Assembly (NCBI RefSeq): GCF_025736935.1
Contig: NZ_CP107048.1
Span: forward strand, 1,116,001-1,180,000
DNA: 64,000 nucleotides
Direction of reading: 5' to 3'
Origin: Qipengyuania sp. SS22
Lineage (GTDB): Bacteria; Pseudomonadota; Alphaproteobacteria; Sphingomonadales; Sphingomonadaceae
Below the pieces are notes generated by a model. That model was not told where the DNA came from, did not search any database, and was given only the letters and a program-made list of their open reading frames with translations. A program made the translations under genes and the position numbers. Shown here one piece after another: positions 8,025 to 17,317 of the stretch; positions within the stretch are counted from its first letter, which is position 1, and every line of letters starts with the position of its first letter.

Positions 8025-9512
8025 GTGGCCGGGGATCCGGCGCTGGCTGCCAATCCGCTCTCCCATCAATCCATCCGCCCGACCTCCGGCGAAGGTGGCG
8101 CACTGGGCCGGACCGGCTTTGCCTGGGCGGTCTTCGAATGGGCCCGCAATCCCTATTACGTTCTCGTCGTCATCTACATTTTCGCGCCCTATTTCGCGCG
8201 CGACATCATCGGTGCGGATTTGCTGGCCAGCGGCACACTCGACGCGATGGAGCCCGAGGCGGCATTGGCCGCGGCCAATGCGCAAGGCCAGGCCACGATC
8301 GCCTCGGTCACCAAATGGGCCGGGATCATCGCTGCCCTGACTGCGCCCTTCCTTGGCGCGGCGCTCGATCGCGGGGGGCGGCTCAAGCCGATTCTCGTTA
8401 TTTTCCTCGGCTCGATCGCGATCTGCTCGGCGCTACTGTGGTTTGCCATGCCAGGCGGTGCGGGCCTGCCGGTGCCGATGATCATGGCGCTGCTGGTCGT
8501 CGCCTATGTCAGCTTCACTTATTCCGAGGTCACGCATAACGCGATGCTCAGCGTCGCCGGTGAGCCGCGACGGCTGGCGATGATCTCGGGTCTCGGCCTT
8601 GGCTTGGGCAATCTTGCCGCGACGTTGATCTTCATCGCCATCGCATTGTTGTTCGTCCTGCCCGCGATGATCGGCTGGCCCTTCGCAGTCCCGCAATTCG
8701 GCGTCGACCTAGCGAGCTTCGAACATGCCCGCATGGTCGGCCCGATCTGCGCGGTCTGGCTGGTGCTGTTCTCGATCCCTTTCTTCCGCAATGCCCGCGA
8801 TCCGGGTGTTCCGGGGGCAAGCTGGATTGCGGCATTCCGCGATGGCGCGCGTAGCGTTTGGCGCACGGTGCGCGAGGCAGCGCAATACCGCCAGCTTATG
8901 ACCTTTCTGGTGGCGCGCATGTTCTATGCCGACGCCATGGCCGCGCTGCTGGCGCTCGGCGCGGTCTATGTCGCGCTGTTCCTCGGCTGGAACTTCCTTG
9001 AAATGCTGTGTTACGCGATCTTCGCCAGCGCCTGCGCCTTCTGTGGCGGCATCTTTGGCGGGTGGCTGGAAGGGAAGGTCGGCGTGAAACGTGCGCTGGC
9101 GCTGGAAATCCTCGCGATGATCGTCGTCGGGCTGGTCCAGCTCAGCATCACGCGCGACAGCCTGTTTCTCGGGCAGGTCGAAAATTTCGTGGTGTGGGAT
9201 GGGTTGGTCTTCCGCACGCTGTCGGACCTCGTCTATCTCGGGCTGATCAGCATCATCGCGGTGACCGCCACGGCAAGCATTTCATCGAGCCGGAGCATGC
9301 TGGTCACCCTCGCCCCGCCGGGACGCAGCGGCGAATTCTTCGGGCTCTACGCCATTGCCGGGACGATCACCGTGTGGATGGGACCGCTGCTGGTCGAACA
9401 GTTCACGCTGTGGTCGGGCGACCAGCGAATCGGGATGACCTCGATCCACCTGCTGTTCGTTGTCGGCCTTGCCGCACTGCTGACGGTGAGGATGCCCGAC
9501 CGGGCCGCCTAG
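8025..9512 (+). CDS. MFS transporter, UMF1/Atg22-like
   Basis: A 495-residue inner-membrane protein with about 12 hydrophobic segments. The N-terminal block RTGFAWAVFEWARNPYYVLVV, the early FAPYF segment and the long first loop are typical of the UMF1 (Atg22-like) branch of the major facilitator superfamily. The middle loop carries FRNARDPGVPG. The substrate is unknown; amino-acid efflux is known for the yeast relative but cannot be read from the sequence. It starts at GTG 8025 with GGGGAG about 10 bases upstream, directly after the TAG of a small in-frame leader. Divergent genes do not overlap it. Confidence 0.85.
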   Translation: MAGDPALAANPLSHQSIRPTSGEGGALGRTGFAWAVFEWARNPYYVLVVIYIFAPYFARDIIGADLLASGTLDAMEPEAALAAANAQGQATIASVTKWAGIIAALTAPFLGAALDRGGRLKPILVIFLGSIAICSALLWFAMPGGAGLPVPMIMALLVVAYVSFTYSEVTHNAMLSVAGEPRRLAMISGLGLGLGNLAATLIFIAIALLFVLPAMIGWPFAVPQFGVDLASFEHARMVGPICAVWLVLFSIPFFRNARDPGVPGASWIAAFRDGARSVWRTVREAAQYRQLMTFLVARMFYADAMAALLALGAVYVALFLGWNFLEMLCYAIFASACAFCGGIFGGWLEGKVGVKRALALEILAMIVVGLVQLSITRDSLFLGQVENFVVWDGLVFRTLSDLVYLGLISIIAVTATASISSSRSMLVTLAPPGRSGEFFGLYAIAGTITVWMGPLLVEQFTLWSGDQRIGMTSIHLLFVVGLAALLTVRMPDRAA

Positions 9513-9573
9513 TCTGCGCTGGACTCATCGGTTGCAATGTGGAACCTTCCTCCGTGGAGAGAGGAGCACAAAC

Positions 9574-11325
9574 ATGCCCGCATATGATTTGATCATTCGC
9601 AACGGGACCATCGTCGATGGCACCGGCCAGGACCGCTTTACCGGCGACATCGCCATCAAGGATGGCCTGATCGCCCAGGTGGGCGAGGTCAGCGGCGATG
9701 CCGCCGAGGAAATCGACGCGCAGGGGCATCTGGTTACTCCCGGCTTTGTCGACATCCACACGCATTACGACGGGCAGGCGACCTGGGACCAGGAAATGGC
9801 CCCCTCGAGTTGGCACGGCGTGACCACCGTGGTGATGGGCAATTGCGGCGTTGGCTTCGCGCCCGCCAAGCCCGACAAGCACGAATGGCTGATCGGCCTG
9901 ATGGAAGGCGTCGAGGATATTCCGGGCACCGCTCTGGCCGAAGGCATGAACTGGGATTGGGAGACCTTCCCCGAATATCTCGATGCGCTCGAGAAACTGC
10001 CGCGCACCGTCGATGTGGGCACGCATGTCCCGCATGGTTCGGTCCGCGCCTATGTGCTGGGCGACCGCGAGCGTCCCGGAGCCGTGCCGACCGCCGAAGA
10101 TATTGCCGCCATGAGCCGCATCGTCGAAGACGGCGTACGCGCGGGCGCGCTGGGTTTCTCCACCTCGCGCACCGTGCTGCACCGCGATATCGGCGGCGAA
10201 GTCGTTCCCGGGACCACCGCCACCGCCGAAGAACTGGTCGAGATCGGCCGCGCCATGGGCCGCGCCGGGCATGGGGTGTTCGAAATGGCCAGCGACATGA
10301 TGCGCGAATGGGACGAGTTCGGCTGGATGGGGCAGATGAGCCGCGAAACCGGCCTGCCCGTCACCTTCGCAGCGCTCCAGTCGATCGCCAAGGAAATGCC
10401 GCTCGACGAGCAGATCGAAAGCATGCGCGCCGAGAACGACAATGGCGCCAATATCGTCGCGCAGATTGCGCTGCGTGGCAACGGCATCGTGATGGCGTGG
10501 CAGGGTACCGTCCACCCCTTCCGCCTCAAGCCAAGCTGGAAGGAGGTCGAGGATCTGCCGTGGGAAGAGCAGCGCGCAAAGCTGATGGATCCCGAGTTCA
10601 AGGCGCGCCTGATCGCCGAGCAGCATGACTTTTCCGAGGTCAACCAGGACATCATGGGGCTGATCATGGTCGTCTGCGGCGGCTGGAACATGCAGTTCGA
10701 GATGGACCCGGACTTCAATTACGAACCAACTGCGGACGAAAGCATTCTCGAACGCGCCAAGGCCGCGGGCATGTCCGGCGATGAATATGCCTATGAGCTG
10801 CTCTGCCGCGACGAGGGCAAGGGCTTCATCTACCTGCCCATCCTCAATTACGCCGATGGCAATCTCGATTTCCTGAAGGACCTGCAGCACGCTGACGACA
10901 CGGTGAATTCGCTGTCCGATGGCGGCGCACATTGCGGCACGATCTGCGATGCCGCATCGCCCACCTTCATGCTGCAACACTGGGTGCGCGACCGTGCGCG
11001 CGGCACGATCAGCCTGGAAAACGCGATCAAGCGCCAGTGCAACGACACCGCCCGGCTTTACGGGCTCGAGGATCGCGGCGTGCTCGCGCCGGGCTATCTC
11101 GCCGATCTCAACATCATCGACATGGACCGGCTCAAACTCGGCAAGCCGTGGCTGGCCTTCGACCTGCCTGCAGGCGGCAAGCGGCTGTTGCAAAAGGCCG
11201 AAGGCTATGTCGCCACGATCAAGAATGGCACGGTCACCTTCCGCGAAGGTGAATGGACCGGCGAAGCGCCCGGGGGCCTGATCCGCGGCCCGCAGCGGGT
11301 CGAACTGCTGGAGGCAGCCGAATGA
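9574..11325 (+). CDS. N-acyl-D-amino-acid deacylase family amidohydrolase
   Basis: A 583-residue metal-dependent hydrolase of the D-aminoacylase group. It begins with the beta-sandwich segment [15 protein letters not shown], followed by the metal motif [13 protein letters not shown] (about residues 63-75). GNCGVGFAP, a later HVPHGSVR and SDGGAHCG near the C-terminus contribute other metal or catalytic positions. A C-terminal composite domain, [14 protein letters not shown], is typical of the superfamily. There is no signal peptide, so it is probably cytosolic. The start at 9574 has GAGAGGAG close upstream. Its stop overlaps the next gene by ATGA, implying coupled translation with the MDR reductase. 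The precise substrate (acyl-D-amino acid, dihydropyrimidine or other) cannot be fixed. Confidence 0.87.
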   Translation: MPAYDLIIRNGTIVDGTGQDRFTGDIAIKDGLIAQVGEVSGDAAEEIDAQGHLVTPGFVDIHTHYDGQATWDQEMAPSSWHGVTTVVMGNCGVGFAPAKPDKHEWLIGLMEGVEDIPGTALAEGMNWDWETFPEYLDALEKLPRTVDVGTHVPHGSVRAYVLGDRERPGAVPTAEDIAAMSRIVEDGVRAGALGFSTSRTVLHRDIGGEVVPGTTATAEELVEIGRAMGRAGHGVFEMASDMMREWDEFGWMGQMSRETGLPVTFAALQSIAKEMPLDEQIESMRAENDNGANIVAQIALRGNGIVMAWQGTVHPFRLKPSWKEVEDLPWEEQRAKLMDPEFKARLIAEQHDFSEVNQDIMGLIMVVCGGWNMQFEMDPDFNYEPTADESILERAKAAGMSGDEYAYELLCRDEGKGFIYLPILNYADGNLDFLKDLQHADDTVNSLSDGGAHCGTICDAASPTFMLQHWVRDRARGTISLENAIKRQCNDTARLYGLEDRGVLAPGYLADLNIIDMDRLKLGKPWLAFDLPAGGKRLLQKAEGYVATIKNGTVTFREGEWTGEAPGGLIRGPQRVELLEAAE

Positions 11326-12332
11326 AAGCCATTCGTACGGGCGCGGCCCCGTCCACCCTCGACGCGCTCGAATATTGCGACATCGACGATGCGGCCGCGC
11401 CCGGACCCGGCGAAATTACGGTCGGGTTGAAGGCCAGCTCGCTCAACTATCACGACTATGCGGTGGTCAAGGGCATGATCCCGACCCCGCAAGGCCGCAT
11501 CCCGATGTCCGATGGTGCGGGCGTGGTCACCGCGGTGGGCGAAGGCGTGACCGAATTCGCCGTGGGCGATCGCGTCGTCAGCACCTTCTTTCCCGACTGG
11601 CTCGACGGGTCTCCGCCGACCAGCGCGTTCACCCGCGTGCCGGGTGACGGGATCGACGGCTATGCGCGCGAAGCGGTTACCGCGCCGACGCACTGGTTCA
11701 CCCGTGCGCCCAAGGGTTTCAGCCATGCCGAAGCGGCCACGCTGACCTGCGCCGGGCTGACCGCGTGGCGGGCTTTGTTCGTCGATTATACGCTCAAACC
11801 CGGTGACACGGTGCTGGTCCAGGGTACCGGCGGCGTGTCGATCTTCGCGCTTCAGTTTGCCAAGACGGCGGGCGCGACGGTGATCGCCACCAGCTCCTCG
11901 GACGAGAAGCTCGAGCGGGTGAAGGCGCTCGGTGCCGACCATCTGATCAATTACAAGGAAGTGCAGGCCTGGGGGCCCAAGGCGCTGGAGATCACCGGCG
12001 GCCGCGGGGTCGATTGCGTGGTCGAGATCGGCGGTGCGGGCACGCTCGACCAGTCGATGCTGGCGAGCCGCGTGAGCGGGCATGTCGCGCTGATCGGCGT
12101 GCTGGCCGGTTTTGCCGGTCCGGTGCAGACCGCGCTGCTGTTCTCCAAGAACCTCAAGGTGCAGGGCCTGACCGTGGGCAGCCGCAAGATGCAGCAGGAT
12201 ATGGTCGCGGCGATCGAGGCGAACGGGTTGAAACCCGAGATCAGCGATACATTCACGCTTGAAAACCTCGCCGATGCTTTCCGCCACCAGGAAAGCGGCG
12301 GCCACTTCGGCAAGATCGCGGTCGAGATCTAG
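11322..12332 (+). CDS. MDR-superfamily NAD(P)-dependent alcohol dehydrogenase / quinone reductase
   Basis: A 336-residue medium-chain dehydrogenase/reductase. The GroES-like N-terminal domain has KASSLNYHDYAVVKG and SDGAGVV; the nucleotide fold has VLVQGTGGVSIFALQFAK and a conserved ALGADHLINY. The cysteine cluster of structural-zinc alcohol dehydrogenases is absent, so it is nearer the zinc-independent quinone oxidoreductase or enoyl reductase branch. It overlaps the amidohydrolase stop by 4 bases (ATGA), suggesting one operon. Its stop shares CTAG (12329-12332) with the convergent DUF2855 gene. The substrate is unknown. Confidence 0.88.
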   Translation: MKAIRTGAAPSTLDALEYCDIDDAAAPGPGEITVGLKASSLNYHDYAVVKGMIPTPQGRIPMSDGAGVVTAVGEGVTEFAVGDRVVSTFFPDWLDGSPPTSAFTRVPGDGIDGYAREAVTAPTHWFTRAPKGFSHAEAATLTCAGLTAWRALFVDYTLKPGDTVLVQGTGGVSIFALQFAKTAGATVIATSSSDEKLERVKALGADHLINYKEVQAWGPKALEITGGRGVDCVVEIGGAGTLDQSMLASRVSGHVALIGVLAGFAGPVQTALLFSKNLKVQGLTVGSRKMQQDMVAAIEANGLKPEISDTFTLENLADAFRHQESGGHFGKIAVEI

Positions 12333-13399
12333 GGCTCGATCACGATCCCCCTTGCGGGATCGACGCTGCCGCCGGCCATGGCGGCGAACATGTCGCGCGC
12401 GGCGGCGAGGCCCGCGAGCCGTTCGATGGTTACGCTGTCACCCGCATCGGCAAGGAATGCGCGCCAGCTGGCCGCCATCTGCTTGCCCGCCTCCTCGGGG
12501 CCGAGGTCCTTGAACAGCGCCACCGCGTGATCGGGCGCGAAGAACAGCGTGGGCGTCGGCCCGGGAAGCTCTGCGCTGCCCCCGCCCCGTTCGTCGATAT
12601 GCGTCGCCCCGACGAGGCAGGAGTATTGCAACACCTCGCCCAGCTGTTCGTGGATCTCGCGCAGGAGGCCGGCATTGCCCGCGAAATCGACCGCCACGCT
12701 CGGCTCTTGGGTGACCTCGCCAACGCGGTCATAGGCGATCACCTCGTCGTACAGCTCGCTCGCCTCGACAAATGCGACATTGCCCGCCGAGGTCAGCCCC
12801 ACCCGCCGCACGTCGGGCGAACGATGCTTGGCCACGCTCGCCAGACCCATCGCGGTCTTTGACGAGGCGCTGGTGATGACCAATTGCTGCGCACCGAACC
12901 AGTCTTGCGAGCGCATGAAATATTCGATCAGGAAGCCGGTCTTGAACAGCGGCCCGAAGATCATCCGCTCGCCCTCACGCGAAGGGTCATGCTCGGGATC
13001 GGCGGCGAGCCGGGAATACTGGTTGTAGATCGGGCTCATCGGCTGGCGATGCTCGGCCATGTCGGTGAAACCGCTCGCAGAAAGCTTGCCGGGCACGACA
13101 TCGAGATGCGTCGCCATGGGCAGGTAGCCATAGACCCGCTCGCCAACCGCCACATCGGGGTGGTTGCTTTCGATCACCCGCGCATGCCCCCACATCGGCA
13201 CGATGCCCATGCCTTCGGGAGCAGGAAAGAAGTTCCAATAGCCGAAACCGTCGCCAACGACCGCATAGGTCACATTGTTGGCGGTGACCGAGAAGCTCTC
13301 GATCGCGAGGCGGATGGCGCCTGCGGCCAACTCGCCCTGTTCGCCTTCGACCAGTTCGGTCTTGGCAATTGCATCCTTGCGGACATGAACCTGCTGCAT
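12329..13399 (-). CDS. DUF2855 family protein
   Basis: A 356-residue soluble protein starting MQQVHVRKDAIAKTELVEG. The family looks like a divergent MDR-type fold: an N-terminal IRLAIESFSVTANNVTYAVVG segment, a conserved VPMWGHARVI-ESNHPDVAVGERVYGYLPM block that mirrors the GroES region, and LVITSASSKTAMGLA at the nucleotide-fold position. No function has been established. The start at 13399 has AAGGAGAGG a few bases upstream. It converges on the MDR gene and shares its stop tetranucleotide CTAG. The next gene on this strand, upstream, is dnaN, and the gap contains nothing notable. Confidence 0.82.
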   Translation of the reverse strand: MQQVHVRKDAIAKTELVEGEQGELAAGAIRLAIESFSVTANNVTYAVVGDGFGYWNFFPAPEGMGIVPMWGHARVIESNHPDVAVGERVYGYLPMATHLDVVPGKLSASGFTDMAEHRQPMSPIYNQYSRLAADPEHDPSREGERMIFGPLFKTGFLIEYFMRSQDWFGAQQLVITSASSKTAMGLASVAKHRSPDVRRVGLTSAGNVAFVEASELYDEVIAYDRVGEVTQEPSVAVDFAGNAGLLREIHEQLGEVLQYSCLVGATHIDERGGGSAELPGPTPTLFFAPDHAVALFKDLGPEEAGKQMAASWRAFLADAGDSVTIERLAGLAAARDMFAAMAGGSVDPARGIVIEP

Positions 13400-13454
13400 T
13401 CGCACCTCTCCTTGCAGAGCGAGGCTACCGCCCCGCCGATGCGAATGCGAGCGA

Positions 13455-14579
13455 TTAAACCCGCATCGGCATCAGCACGTACAGCGCGGGCGAATTCTCG
13501 TCCTTGCGGATCAGCGTCGGGGCGCCAGCATCGGCCAGGTGGATCTCCACCGTATCGGCATCGATCTGGTTGAGGATGTCCTTGAGATAGCCCGCGTTGA
13601 AGCCGATCTCGAACCCGTCGGACGAATATTCGGCGGGCACTTCCTCGGTCGCGGTGCCGTTGTCAGGACTGGTAACGGTGAGCGTTACCTTGTCCTTGTC
13701 GAGCCCCATCTTGACCGCACGGGTCTTCTCGGTGGCGATCGTTGCGACACGGTCGACGCCCTCGTGGAAGCTCTTCGGATCGAGCCTCAACAGCTTGTCG
13801 TTACCCGTTGGGATAACGCGCGAATAATCCGGGAAGGTGCCGTCGATCAGCTTGCTGGTCAGGACCACCCCGCCCGTCCCGCCAAGCTTGAAGCGGATCT
13901 TGCTGGCGGACAGGTCGATCTGGACATTTCCGTCGAGCGATTCGTCGAGCAGCTTGCGCAATTCGGCCACGGCTTTGCGCGGCACGATGACATCGGGCAT
14001 GCCTTCCGCACCGGCCGGACGCGGCAAGGTGAAACGCGCGAGGCGGTGGCCATCGGTGGCAGCCGCCCGGAGCACGGGTTCATTGTCGTCCGAGACGTGG
14101 AAGAAGATACCGTTGAGATAGTAGCGGGTCTCTTCGGTCGAGATCGCGAAGCGGGTGCGGTCGATCAGTTCGGCCAGCGTCTTGGCGGGCAGTTCGAAAC
14201 TGGTCGGCAGATCGCCTTCGACGATGACGGGGAAATCGTCGCGCGGCAGCGTGGGCAGCGAGAAGCGGCTGCGCCCGGCGTTGATCGCCATGCGGTTTTC
14301 CGCCGCTTCGAGGCTGACCTGCGACCCTTCGGGCAGCTTGCGCGCAATGTCGAACAGCAAGTGCGCCGACACCGTGATCGCGCCCGCACTGTCGACGCTG
14401 GCATCCATATGCTCGACCACCTGCAGATCGAGATCGGTCGCCATGACCTTAAGCGAATTGTCGCCTTTGGCCTCGATCAGCACGTTGGAGAGGATGGGGA
14501 TGGTGTTACGGCGTTCTACGACCGACTGCACGTGGCTGAGACAACGCAGCAGCGTCGCGCGTTCGATGGTGGCCTTCAT
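13455..14579 (-). CDS. dnaN: DNA polymerase III beta subunit (sliding clamp)
   Basis: A 374-residue processivity clamp that forms a ring on DNA and tethers polymerase III, MutS and other partners. The start MKATIERATLLRCLSHVQSV and the end MPMRV, whose hydrophobic tail helps form the partner-binding cleft, are family hallmarks. Three repeated clamp domains of about 120 residues fill the length, which is normal. An AGGA lies just before the ATG. It is not next to dnaA or recF here, as is common in alphaproteobacteria. The gene is followed by DUF2855 and preceded by fabG on the same strand. Confidence 0.98.
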   Translation of the reverse strand: MKATIERATLLRCLSHVQSVVERRNTIPILSNVLIEAKGDNSLKVMATDLDLQVVEHMDASVDSAGAITVSAHLLFDIARKLPEGSQVSLEAAENRMAINAGRSRFSLPTLPRDDFPVIVEGDLPTSFELPAKTLAELIDRTRFAISTEETRYYLNGIFFHVSDDNEPVLRAAATDGHRLARFTLPRPAGAEGMPDVIVPRKAVAELRKLLDESLDGNVQIDLSASKIRFKLGGTGGVVLTSKLIDGTFPDYSRVIPTGNDKLLRLDPKSFHEGVDRVATIATEKTRAVKMGLDKDKVTLTVTSPDNGTATEEVPAEYSSDGFEIGFNAGYLKDILNQIDADTVEIHLADAGAPTLIRKDENSPALYVLMPMRV

Positions 14580-14726
14580 GGTCCTACTTTCGTCCCTTTT
14601 GGGCGCCTGGCAGGCCGGAATCGCCCCACCAGCGCCGGAATACGGATAGTCACCCTAGCGGGGCGGGCTTGGGGGGCAAGGCCGGACGCCGCGGCGCCGC
14701 AATTCCTTGGGGAAAAGTGGGCGGAA

Positions 14727-15482
14727 TCAGCCCATCATCGCCATGCCGCCATTCACATGGAGCGTCTGGCCCGTGACATAGGCGGCCTCGTCGCTCGCAA
14801 GGTAGGCCACCGCAGCGCCGATCTCGTCGCCCTCGCCCATCCGGCCCATCGGAATGCGGCCGTTGATCGCCGCCTTCTGGTCGTCGGTCAGCGCTTCGGT
14901 CATCGCGGTGCGGATGAAGCCGGGAGCGACGCAGTTCACGGTGATGTTCCGGCTGGCCAGTTCCTGCGCGAGGCTCTTCGACATGCCGGTCAGGCCCGAT
15001 TTGGCAGCGACATAGTTCATCTGCCCCGGATTGCCGGTATGGCCGACGACGCTGGTGATCGAGATGATCCGCCCACCCCTGGCCTTCATCATCGGCCGCG
15101 CGCTCGCGCGCATCAGGCGAAAGCTCGCCTCGAGATTGATCCGGATGACCTGGTCCCATTCGTCATCCTTCATCCGCATCGCGAGGTTGTCGCGGGTAAT
15201 GCCGGCATTGTTGACGAGGATGTCCATCGAACCGAGCGTATCGACGGTGGCCGGGATCAGTTCCTCGACCTGCGTCGTGTTCGACAGGTCGCAGGTGATC
15301 TCGACATGGTCGTGGCCGAATTCGTCGTTGAGCTGTTCGCGGAAGGCGCGCAGCTTGTCGCCATTGGAGCCCGACAGCGCCAGGCGCGCGCCCTGCTTGG
15401 CCAGGGCATAGGCGATCGACGAACCGATCCCGCCGCTCGCACCGGTGACAAGGGCGGTCTTGCCTTCGAGGCTGAACATCAT
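14727..15482 (-). CDS. fabG: 3-oxoacyl-[acyl-carrier-protein] reductase
   Basis: A 251-residue short-chain dehydrogenase that reduces 3-oxoacyl-ACP with NADPH in fatty-acid elongation. It shows the cofactor motif TGASGGIG near residue 14, NNAG, the catalytic serine in ISITSVVG and the YVAAK tyrosine-lysine pair. The C-terminal family ending VTGQTLHVNGGMAMMG is present. The start overlaps the fabD stop by ATGA; the following ATG at 15479 is an equally good alternative, with AAGGAG about 8 bases upstream. Adjacency to fabD supports the fatty-acid role over other SDR functions. Confidence 0.95.
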   Translation of the reverse strand: MMFSLEGKTALVTGASGGIGSSIAYALAKQGARLALSGSNGDKLRAFREQLNDEFGHDHVEITCDLSNTTQVEELIPATVDTLGSMDILVNNAGITRDNLAMRMKDDEWDQVIRINLEASFRLMRASARPMMKARGGRIISITSVVGHTGNPGQMNYVAAKSGLTGMSKSLAQELASRNITVNCVAPGFIRTAMTEALTDDQKAAINGRIPMGRMGEGDEIGAAVAYLASDEAAYVTGQTLHVNGGMAMMG

Positions 15483-16417
15483 GCGTTCTCCTTGGCGAAA
15501 TTCTCGAGGTCTTCCATGGTGACGAGGCTGACCGTGGTCGCCTCCTTGTCGATGCGGCCCACCATGGGGGCAAGCACCTTGCCGCCCACTTCGACGAAGC
15601 GTTCGATCCCGGCTTCACGCATCGCCAGCACGCTTTCGCGCCAGCGGACGCGGCCGGTGATCTGTTCGACCAGCAGCGCCTGTTCCTCCGCCGGGTCGGT
15701 GACGCGCGCGGCGGTGACATTGGCGTACAGCGGCACGGAGAAAGCCTGCGGCGGGGTCGCCTCGAGCGCATTCTTCATGCGCAACGCGGCCGGACCCATC
15801 AGCGAACAGTGGAACGGCGCCGAAACGGGCAGCTTGATGCCGCGCTTGATGCCGTGATCCTTGGCCATTTCGATCGCGCGGTCGATCGCCTCGGCATGGC
15901 CGGAGATAACCACCTGCGTCGGGTCGTTGTCATTGGCGACTTCGCAGACCTGCCCCTCGGCAGCCGCCTCGGCGAGCGCGGTGGCCTTTTCGATATCCGC
16001 ACCGAGCAGCGCCGCCATCGCGCCGACGCCGATGGGCACGGCATCCTGCATGGCGATGCCGCGCAGGCGCAGCAGTTTGGCCGTATCGGTCAGCGAGAAC
16101 GCCCCGGCGGCGCACAAGGCACTGTATTCGCCAAGCGAATGGCCCGCAACGCAATCGGCGCTTTGCGCGAGAGCGATCCCGAATTCCTTTTCGAGCACGC
16201 GGGCGGTGGCGACCGAATTGGCCATGATCGCGGGCTGGGCGTTGGCGGTCATGGTCAACTCGCTTTCCGGCCCTTCCTTCATCAGCGCCGAAAGCTTCTG
16301 CTTGAGCGCCTCGTCGACCTCTTCGAACACCGCGCGGGCATGCGCGCTGGCATCGGCGAGGTCGGCGCCCATGCCGACTTTCTGGCTTCCCTGACCGGGA
16401 AAGATGAATGCAGTCAT
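15479..16417 (-). CDS. fabD: Malonyl-CoA:ACP transacylase
   Basis: A 312-residue acyltransferase that loads malonyl groups from CoA onto acyl carrier protein. The N-terminus MTAFIFPGQGSQKVGMG is the family signature; the nucleophile lies in GHSLGEYSA (serine near residue 92), and the conserved arginine and histidine blocks follow, including SAPFHCSLM. GAGGAG sits 5 bases before the ATG at 16417; the longer frame upstream is not credible. It is translationally coupled to fabG. A 22-base gap separates it from the LD-carboxypeptidase gene upstream. Confidence 0.97.
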   Translation of the reverse strand: MTAFIFPGQGSQKVGMGADLADASAHARAVFEEVDEALKQKLSALMKEGPESELTMTANAQPAIMANSVATARVLEKEFGIALAQSADCVAGHSLGEYSALCAAGAFSLTDTAKLLRLRGIAMQDAVPIGVGAMAALLGADIEKATALAEAAAEGQVCEVANDNDPTQVVISGHAEAIDRAIEMAKDHGIKRGIKLPVSAPFHCSLMGPAALRMKNALEATPPQAFSVPLYANVTAARVTDPAEEQALLVEQITGRVRWRESVLAMREAGIERFVEVGGKVLAPMVGRIDKEATTVSLVTMEDLENFAKENA

Positions 16418-16439
16418 GTAATTCTCCTCGCCGCCGCGC

Positions 16440-17264
16440 CTAGGCGCGCGCGGCGCGCGCCTCAAGCCCGAAGGGGACAATCTTGTTGGCAGCATCGTGC
16501 CCGATATCCGCCCGGCCGAGATAGGGAATGCCGCTCCGCTGGCACCAGTCCTGCGCGATCGCCACCTCGTCGCTGCCGAAGGGGCGATCGTTCTCGGGGA
16601 TATCGCTGATCCGGCCAAGGCGCAGGCCCGCAATGCCACCGAGGTGCTGCGTCACATGGAACAGCAGCCGGTCGACCGCATAGAGATGTTCGGCCACTTC
16701 CTCGATCAGCACGACATGGCCCGACAGGTCGGGGGCAAGCTCGGTGCCGACCAGCATCGCCAGCGTGGCCAGGTTGAAAGCCACCGCGGGGCGCGCATCG
16801 AGACCGGGTTCGAGACCGCCCTCCCCGCCCATGAACCAGTCGAGCGCGCGTTCGACCGCCTGTGTCCCGCCCTCGCGTCGCACGTCACCCGCCAGCGGGC
16901 CATGCGCCACGCGGCCGATACCATGCTTGTAGAGCGCGGCGAGCAGGAAGCCGGTGTCCGAATAGCCGAGATAGGATTTGGTCCGCGCCACCTCGTTCAT
17001 TTGCGCGACCGCCTGCGCGGCGATGCGGTTGGAGCCATAGCCGCCCATCGCGAACCATACGGCATCGAAACCGGGATCGTTGGCGCAGTCGAGCAGCGCG
17101 GCGAGCCGCACTTCGTCGCTACCGGCGAAATGCCCGTCTTCGGCAAAGCACTGTTCGTGGAAGTGCAACGAGATATCGCTACGCTCAGCCACCAGCGCTT
17201 CGACCGCCTCGGCCCGTTCGCGCTTCAACCGCTTTCCGGGGGCGCAGATCGCAATTCTGACCAT
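16440..17264 (-). CDS. LD-carboxypeptidase (murein peptidase, S66 family)
   Basis: A 274-residue cytosolic peptidase that removes the terminal D-alanine from murein tetrapeptides during cell-wall recycling. It shows the GGYGSNRI segment, the nucleophile in YLGYSDTG, an acidic VVLIEEVAEHLYAVDR block and the histidine in RADIGHDAANKIVPFG, which fit the Ser-Glu-His triad of the family. The start MVRIAICAPG at 17264 matches family N-termini. It is divergent from a Mur ligase starting 54 bases away. That pairing suggests both act on recycled murein peptides. Confidence 0.9.
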   Translation of the reverse strand: MVRIAICAPGKRLKRERAEAVEALVAERSDISLHFHEQCFAEDGHFAGSDEVRLAALLDCANDPGFDAVWFAMGGYGSNRIAAQAVAQMNEVARTKSYLGYSDTGFLLAALYKHGIGRVAHGPLAGDVRREGGTQAVERALDWFMGGEGGLEPGLDARPAVAFNLATLAMLVGTELAPDLSGHVVLIEEVAEHLYAVDRLLFHVTQHLGGIAGLRLGRISDIPENDRPFGSDEVAIAQDWCQRSGIPYLGRADIGHDAANKIVPFGLEARAARA

Positions 17265-17317
17265 GCGCCCTGCTAGCGTGCTTGTATCGCGCGGCACAAC
17301 TCAATAGCTGCACCGCC

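Noticed and set aside
7902..9512. The transporter read as one longer gene through an in-frame TAG
   Set aside because: The family N-terminus begins close after the GTG at 8025 and that start has its own ribosome site, so stop-codon readthrough or recoding is not needed.
9403..11193. A 596-codon minus-strand frame opposite the amidohydrolase
   Set aside because: The plus-strand product has all amidohydrolase motifs and a good ribosome site; the antisense frame has none.
13539..15857. A 772-codon plus-strand frame opposite dnaN and fabG
   Set aside because: It is a GC-rich antisense shadow: low-complexity Arg/Gly/Ala composition, no family resemblance, and it covers two certain genes.
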